From VRUE01 sp035701465 (lineage in GTDB: Bacteria > Actinomycetota > Thermoleophilia > Solirubrobacterales > 70-9), in the NCBI GenBank assembly GCA_035701465.1, contig DASSMU010000202.1, forward strand, positions 1 through 9,390: 9,390 nucleotides of DNA, read 5' to 3'. Each line of letters opens with the position of its first letter. Position 1 is the first letter of the stretch. Under the pieces are notes generated by a model that was not told the origin of the DNA, ran no database searches, and saw nothing but the letters and a program-made list of their open reading frames with translations. The position numbers and the translations under genes were made by a program. Below, one piece after another: positions 6,105-9,390 of the stretch.

Positions 6105-6647
6105 CTAGGCGGTCGCCGTGGCGGCGAAGCGCTCCTCCAGCAGTCCGTCGAGGTATTCCTCCGCGCCCTCCTCGTCCTTGTCGAGCGCGTACATGAACTC
6201 CGAAGCGAGGATCTTCTTCGCCCGCGTGTACATCTGCTTCTCGCCGGTGGAGAGGCCCTTTTCCATCTCGCGGATGGCGAGGTTGCGGACGACCTCGGCC
6301 AGCTCGAAGACGTCGCCGGTCTTGATCTTCTCGCGGTTGTACTTGAAGCGCCGGTTCCAGTTCTTCGGCATGTCCGACACTTCGTCGGTGAGAACGCCGG
6401 TCACCTTCTGGATTTCCACCTCGTCGATCACCCGGCGAAGCCCAGCGACCCCGGCGTTTTCGCACGGAACCATCACCGTGAGCTCGTTGTGGAGGATCTT
6501 GATCGTCAGGTATTCCCGCTCCTCCCCCATCAGCTCGCGGGACTCCTTCTTCAATACGAGGCCGGCGCCGTGGTGCGGATAGACGACCTTGTCACCCTCC
6601 TCGAAGTCGCAGACGTAAGGGACGTCCGGCTCGAAGTCCACCTCCAT
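6105..6647 (-). CDS. carD: CarD-family RNA polymerase-binding transcription regulator
   Basis: CarD binds the RNA polymerase beta subunit and the upstream edge of the promoter bubble, stabilising open complexes; it is essential in mycobacteria and linked there to rRNA control and stress. The 180-residue product has the RNA-polymerase-interaction domain with GDKVVYPHHGAG (18-29), GEEREYLTIKI (41-51) and ELTVMVPCENAG (55-66). The helical DNA-binding domain follows, with KNWNRRFKYNREKIKTGD (95-112), including the conserved Trp97, and GLSTGEKQMYTRAKKIL (131-147). It is about 18 residues longer than the mycobacterial protein, partly from an acidic N-terminal lead (MEVDFEPDVPYVCDFEE). ATG at 6647 is preceded by AGAGGAGG, close to the start but usable. 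It lies 64 bases after disA and about 10 bases before ispD, matching the known carD-ispD neighbourhood of actinobacteria. Confidence 0.95.
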   Translation of the reverse strand: MEVDFEPDVPYVCDFEEGDKVVYPHHGAGLVLKKESRELMGEEREYLTIKILHNELTVMVPCENAGVAGLRRVIDEVEIQKVTGVLTDEVSDMPKNWNRRFKYNREKIKTGDVFELAEVVRNLAIREMEKGLSTGEKQMYTRAKKILASEFMYALDKDEEGAEEYLDGLLEERFAATATA

Positions 6648-6692
6648 GGCCTCCTCTGCTAGCTCAGAAATCGGGTGCTCCTTTCTCTCGTC

Positions 6693-6711
6693 GACGGCGC
6701 CGATCGCCGTC
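6693..6711 (-). other. Hairpin directly after the disA stop codon
   Basis: GACGGCG (6693-6699) and CGCCGTC (6705-6711) form a 7-bp perfect GC-rich stem with a 5-base loop. On the minus strand it begins at the base after the disA TGA (6714-6712) and lies 45 bases before carD. There is no T-run after it (GACGAGAGAAAGG follows), so a complete intrinsic terminator is unlikely. It might lower read-through from disA into carD or protect an mRNA end. Chance GC-rich pairing cannot be excluded. Confidence 0.35.
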
Positions 6712-7824
6712 TCAGCTCTGTAGGTACCGGTCAACCAGATCGACCTCCTGGAGCCTGCGCAGGCCCTCGCGGATGTCCTTGGCTCTTGTCGAGCCGACAC
6801 CGTCGACGGCCTCGAGGTCGGCGTCGGAGGCAGCGAGTACCTCCTCCAACCCACCCAGCTCGTGGATGATCTTCTGGACGACAAGCTTGGGGATGCGCGG
6901 CACGCGGCCGAGCACGCGGTAGCCCCGCGAGGCCACCGGGAAGTCGAAGGTGTTGAGCTTGCGGTCGTAGCCGAGCAGCTCGGCGAGGCGGCCGAAGTCG
7001 AGCACGTCCTGGTGCGGCATCCGCGCCAGCGACTGCACCACCGTGGCCAGGTTCTCCTCGGAGTCTTCGACGCTGTAGTCGCGGATCAGCGCCGTCTTGT
7101 CGGCGGCGACGCCGACCATCGTCTCCTCCAGCTGCATCTCGATCAGGCGGCCCTCGGTGCCGAGCTCGACGATGTAGCGCTCGACCTCGACCGCCATCCG
7201 GGTCACCAGCTCGGCGCGCTGGAGGACGGCGAGCGCGTCGTAGAGGACGCCGCCGCCCTCGAACTCGAGCACGGTGAGCCGGTTGGAGACCTGGTCCAGC
7301 CGGTCGCGGTACTTGTCGAGCGTCGCCAGGCCCTGATTGGCCTTGGCCAGCACCGCCGGGATGTCCTGGAGGATGTACTTCGTCCCCTCGACGTAGAGGG
7401 AGACGACGTCGCGGCGCTGGGAGATCGCGATCACCAGCGCCTCGGTCTGTTTGGAGACGCGCTCGGCGGTGCGATGGCGAGTCCCGGTCTCGGACGAGAG
7501 GATCGTCGGGTCGGGCATCAGCTGCACGTTGGCCCAGACGATCTTCGTCGCCTCGGCGTTGAGCACGATCGCCCCGTCCATCTTCGCCACCTGGTAGAGC
7601 ATCGCCGGCGAGTAGTCGATGTCGAGCTTGATCCCGCCGGAGAGCAGGTGGGAGATGTCTCCCGGGTCGCCGACGACGATCAGGCCGCCGGTGCGGGAGT
7701 GGACGATGTTGTCGAGGCCCTCGCGCAGGGCGCCCCCGGGCGCAACGACGTCGAGAGCCCTCAGTAGACGGGGATCCTGGCGTTCTGACAACTCGTGAAG
7801 CTCATCCCCAGGAAGCGCTGACAT
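6712..7824 (-). CDS. disA: DNA integrity scanning diadenylate cyclase DisA
   Basis: DisA condenses two ATP into the second messenger c-di-AMP. The family is an octamer that scans DNA and stops synthesis at branched or recombination structures. All three regions are visible in 370 residues: the N-terminal diadenylate cyclase domain (about 20-160) with catalytic DGA (83-85) and GTRHRTAERVSKQT (114-127, RHR at 116-118); a helical spine (about 160-300); and a C-terminal helix-hairpin-helix DNA-binding domain (about 311-360), with IPKLVVQKIIHELGG and DGVGSTRAKDI. Length is typical (about 355-370). ATG at 7824 has no Shine-Dalgarno; CATTCT (7838-7833), 8 bases before it, is only a poor -10 match. 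It is first in the disA-carD-ispD block. radA, a frequent neighbour in other genomes, is not seen upstream. Confidence 0.97.
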   Translation of the reverse strand: MSALPGDELHELSERQDPRLLRALDVVAPGGALREGLDNIVHSRTGGLIVVGDPGDISHLLSGGIKLDIDYSPAMLYQVAKMDGAIVLNAEATKIVWANVQLMPDPTILSSETGTRHRTAERVSKQTEALVIAISQRRDVVSLYVEGTKYILQDIPAVLAKANQGLATLDKYRDRLDQVSNRLTVLEFEGGGVLYDALAVLQRAELVTRMAVEVERYIVELGTEGRLIEMQLEETMVGVAADKTALIRDYSVEDSEENLATVVQSLARMPHQDVLDFGRLAELLGYDRKLNTFDFPVASRGYRVLGRVPRIPKLVVQKIIHELGGLEEVLAASDADLEAVDGVGSTRAKDIREGLRRLQEVDLVDRYLQS

Positions 7825-7936
7825 CGCTGTCTAGAATGGCAAAAACCGCTTTGGAATGCGGAGTGGTCAATCCCAAGTGGACAGGTCGGGATGGTCGTTG
7901 TCAAGGACTGCGATCACTCAAGCCCGCATCTGCCGC

Positions 7937-7946
7937 TTAACGTTAA
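7937..7946. promoter_or_regulatory. 10-bp perfect palindrome, possible operator
   Basis: TTAACGTTAA is its own reverse complement and stands out as AT-rich in a GC-rich genome. It lies between the disA promoter region and the transporter's 3' hairpin, 113 bases upstream of the disA ATG. Such palindromes serve as operators for dimeric repressors, but a single short site is weak evidence and no regulator gene is adjacent. Confidence 0.3.
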
Positions 7947-7948
7947 CC

Positions 7949-7999
7949 CGAACTGCATCAACTTCTCTGCTTACTAGGCCTAGAAGTCGATGCAGTTCG
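7949..7999 (-). terminator. Strong hairpin after the transporter gene, probable terminator
   Basis: CGAACTGCATCAACTTCT (7949-7966) pairs with AGAAGTCGATGCAGTTCG (7982-7999) over 18 positions with a single mismatch (7960/7988), leaving a 15-base loop. On the minus strand it begins 4 bases after the transporter's TGA (8006-8004), the expected place for a terminator. No T-run follows (GGTTAACG comes next), which is common for hairpin terminators in GC-rich actinobacteria. The unusually long, moderate-GC stem could instead be a site-specific recombination or protein-binding site. Confidence 0.6.
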
Positions 8000-8003
8000 T
8001 GCC

Positions 8004-8618
8004 TCAGAGGTGGAAGCGACGGTGATGGGCGTGGTGCTGAAGCGCCTCCGGCTCGGGCGATCCGGCCACCGAGGGGTCGGGACCGAGGCGCTCCGGGTCG
8101 CGCACGAAGGCCCAGGTGAGACCGGTGCCGAGGACGCAGAGGCCGACCGAGACCCAGGTCGAGCCGGCCACCGCGGCGGCAAAGGAATCGCTGCCTCCGT
8201 GCAGGGCGTGGAACACGGCGCCGGTGGCGGCGAGGGCGATCGTCCCCGCCATCACACGGTCCATCGCCAGTACGCCGGAGGCGATGCCGACCTTCTCAGC
8301 CGGCATCGCCGCCATCGCCGCGGTCGACATCGGCGCGTAGACGAGGCCGAGGGCGATCCCGAACAGCAGATACCCGACGAGCACCAGGCCGTAGGAGCTC
8401 GACGCGCCGATCTGCGTGAGGAAGACGAGACCGACGGTCCCGAACAGCATCCCGGCCGTCATCAGGCGACGAGCGCCGAAGCGCCCGATCAGCCGGCCCG
8501 AGAACGGCGAGATCAGGATCATCGGCGCCGTGATCGGCAGCACCAGCACCCCGCTCTCGATCGCCGAGTGGCCGCGAACGTCCTGCAGGTACTGGGGCTG
8601 GAAGAACATCACCCCCAA
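8004..8618 (-). CDS. DHA2-type MFS efflux transporter, C-terminal part (second frame)
   Basis: This frame carries the last part of a 14-helix major facilitator (DHA2, EmrB/QacA-like) drug/proton antiporter. It begins mid-helix with GVMFFQPQYLQDVRG, which normally continues straight from ...AIVG-YWG in the same protein, and contains about five more membrane segments, including SGRLIGRFGARR (a degenerate motif A between helices). The tail is His-rich (HHAHHRRFHL). A TTG at 8618 opens the frame. A more likely restart is ATG at 8609-8607, which shares its A with the TGA stop of the first part (TGATG), so coupled translation of a separate half is conceivable. Otherwise it is the broken 3' half of one gene. 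See the frameshift finding. Confidence 0.8.
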   Translation of the reverse strand: MGVMFFQPQYLQDVRGHSAIESGVLVLPITAPMILISPFSGRLIGRFGARRLMTAGMLFGTVGLVFLTQIGASSSYGLVLVGYLLFGIALGLVYAPMSTAAMAAMPAEKVGIASGVLAMDRVMAGTIALAATGAVFHALHGGSDSFAAAVAGSTWVSVGLCVLGTGLTWAFVRDPERLGPDPSVAGSPEPEALQHHAHHRRFHL

Positions 8619-9390
8619 TAGCAGCCGACGATCGCGAACGCGGCGGCGCTGGCGCCGAAGTACGGCCCGTTGCGGAAGAGGTCGAATTCGACGATCGGGT
8701 CATCGACCCGCCGCTCGATCCGCCAGAAGGCGATCAGCGCGACGATTCCGACGACGCCGAGCACGACGACCGTCGGCGCCGACCAGGCGCGCGACTGGAT
8801 CATCGCGAGGACGACGGCGGTGAGCCCGATCGTCAGCGCGACGAGGCCGGGGACGTCGATCCGGCGCCCGGCGGCGGGGTCGGTCGACTCGGTGGCGGCC
8901 ACCAACATGATCAGGAACCCGGCGACGATGATCGGCAGGTTGATCCAGAAGATCGCCCGCCAGTCGACCTCGATCAGCGCCCCGCCGGCGAGCGGGCCGA
9001 CCGCGAGCGCGATCGCCGAGACCGCGGCCCAGATCCCGAGCGCCTTCGCCTGCTGCTCCGCGGGGAAGGCGTGGCTCACGATCGCCAGGGAGAGCGAGAG
9101 CATCGCCGCCCCGCCGATGCCCTGCACCACGCGGGCGGCGACCAGCACGGGATCGTCCCCGGCGACTGCGGCCAAGACCGAGCCGGCGGCGAAGATCGCC
9201 ATCCCGATCAGGAAGACCAGTCTGCGCCCGTAGATGTCGCCGAGGCGACCCGCCGTCACGACCAGCACGCTGATCACGAGCAGGTAGCCGTTCAGGATCC
9301 ACTGCACGTTGTCGGCGGAGGCGTGGAGCTCCTTCTCGATCGTCGGCAGCGCCAGCGCGACCACCGTGGAGTCGAGCATCAGCAGGAAGA
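8609..9390 (-). CDS. DHA2-type MFS efflux transporter, N-terminal part (runs off the window)
   Basis: A major facilitator superfamily transporter of the DHA2 (14-helix) group, proton-driven exporters of drugs and other amphipathic compounds; the actual substrate is unknown. Recognisable are the first-helix motif LDSTVVALALPTI, WILNGYLL in helix 2, motif A GRLGDIYGRR, VVQGIGGAAML in helix 4, and the motif C-like GPLAGGAL in helix 5. About eight membrane segments and most of the ninth are present. The reading frame is open to the window end (FLL precedes the ATG at 9379), so the true start lies beyond 9390. The frame stops prematurely at TGA 8611-8609, in the middle of helix 9, where a run of five Gs puts the remaining coding sequence in another frame. 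Confidence 0.88.
   Translation of the reverse strand, partial: FLLMLDSTVVALALPTIEKELHASADNVQWILNGYLLVISVLVVTAGRLGDIYGRRLVFLIGMAIFAAGSVLAAVAGDDPVLVAARVVQGIGGAAMLSLSLAIVSHAFPAEQQAKALGIWAAVSAIALAVGPLAGGALIEVDWRAIFWINLPIIVAGFLIMLVAATESTDPAAGRRIDVPGLVALTIGLTAVVLAMIQSRAWSAPTVVVLGVVGIVALIAFWRIERRVDDPIVEFDLFRNGPYFGASAAAFAIVGCYWG

Noticed and set aside
7934..7942. GTTAAGCGG on the minus strand, shared with repeat copy 2
   Set aside because: Nine bases only, with no match in the flanks; likely coincidence.
7856..8119. Plus-strand 87-codon frame in the gap between disA and the transporter
   Set aside because: It crosses the hairpin and the transporter's 3' end, is Arg-rich, and shows no domain or ribosome site.
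1..9390. CRISPR arrays, tRNA/rRNA genes, transposases, toxin-antitoxin or defence genes
   Set aside because: None was seen on either strand; the repeats present are two diverged copies, not an array.

Overview
The window is GC-rich, densely coded bacterial chromosome. CarD and DisA, together with the actinobacterial look of the acyl-CoA synthetase, point to a high-GC actinobacterium. My best guess is Thermoleophilia/Solirubrobacterales, but this rests on general gene content and no taxonomic marker is present. No tRNA, rRNA, CRISPR array, transposase or phage gene was seen.

Layout, left to right. Positions 1-69 hold one copy of a palindromic intergenic repeat. A minus-strand gene for an unrecognised 289-residue coiled-coil protein follows (96-965). 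Positions 966-1182 carry a second, larger copy of the same repeat. Then come three closely packed minus-strand genes, read right to left: a PHP-family phosphoesterase (histidinol-phosphatase-like), ispF, and a FadD-type acyl-CoA synthetase. A two-gene plus-strand unit (4257-5398) encodes a DUF389 membrane protein and a translationally coupled 48-residue membrane microprotein. It ends tail-to-tail with ispD. The minus-strand block disA-carD-ispD (7824 down to 5387) comes next: c-di-AMP synthase, RNA-polymerase-binding regulator, and third step of the MEP isoprenoid pathway. Past a 179-bp gap with a strong hairpin lies a DHA2-type drug-efflux transporter, interrupted by a frameshift and cut by the window end.

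Working together: IspD and IspF are two steps of the MEP route to isoprenoid precursors. The order disA-(carD)-ispD-...-ispF resembles a housekeeping cluster known in Gram-positive bacteria, here split by the DUF389 unit and the PHP gene. DisA senses DNA integrity through c-di-AMP; CarD controls transcription initiation.

Points most worth a second look: (1) the palindromic repeat that brackets the coiled-coil gene, one copy of which reaches the stop codon of the acyl-CoA synthetase; (2) ispD has no ATG, GTG or TTG before its CTP-binding motif; (3) the single-base frame break in a G run of the transporter, with a TGATG restart; (4) the DUF389/microprotein pair. I did not find a clearly new multi-gene system.
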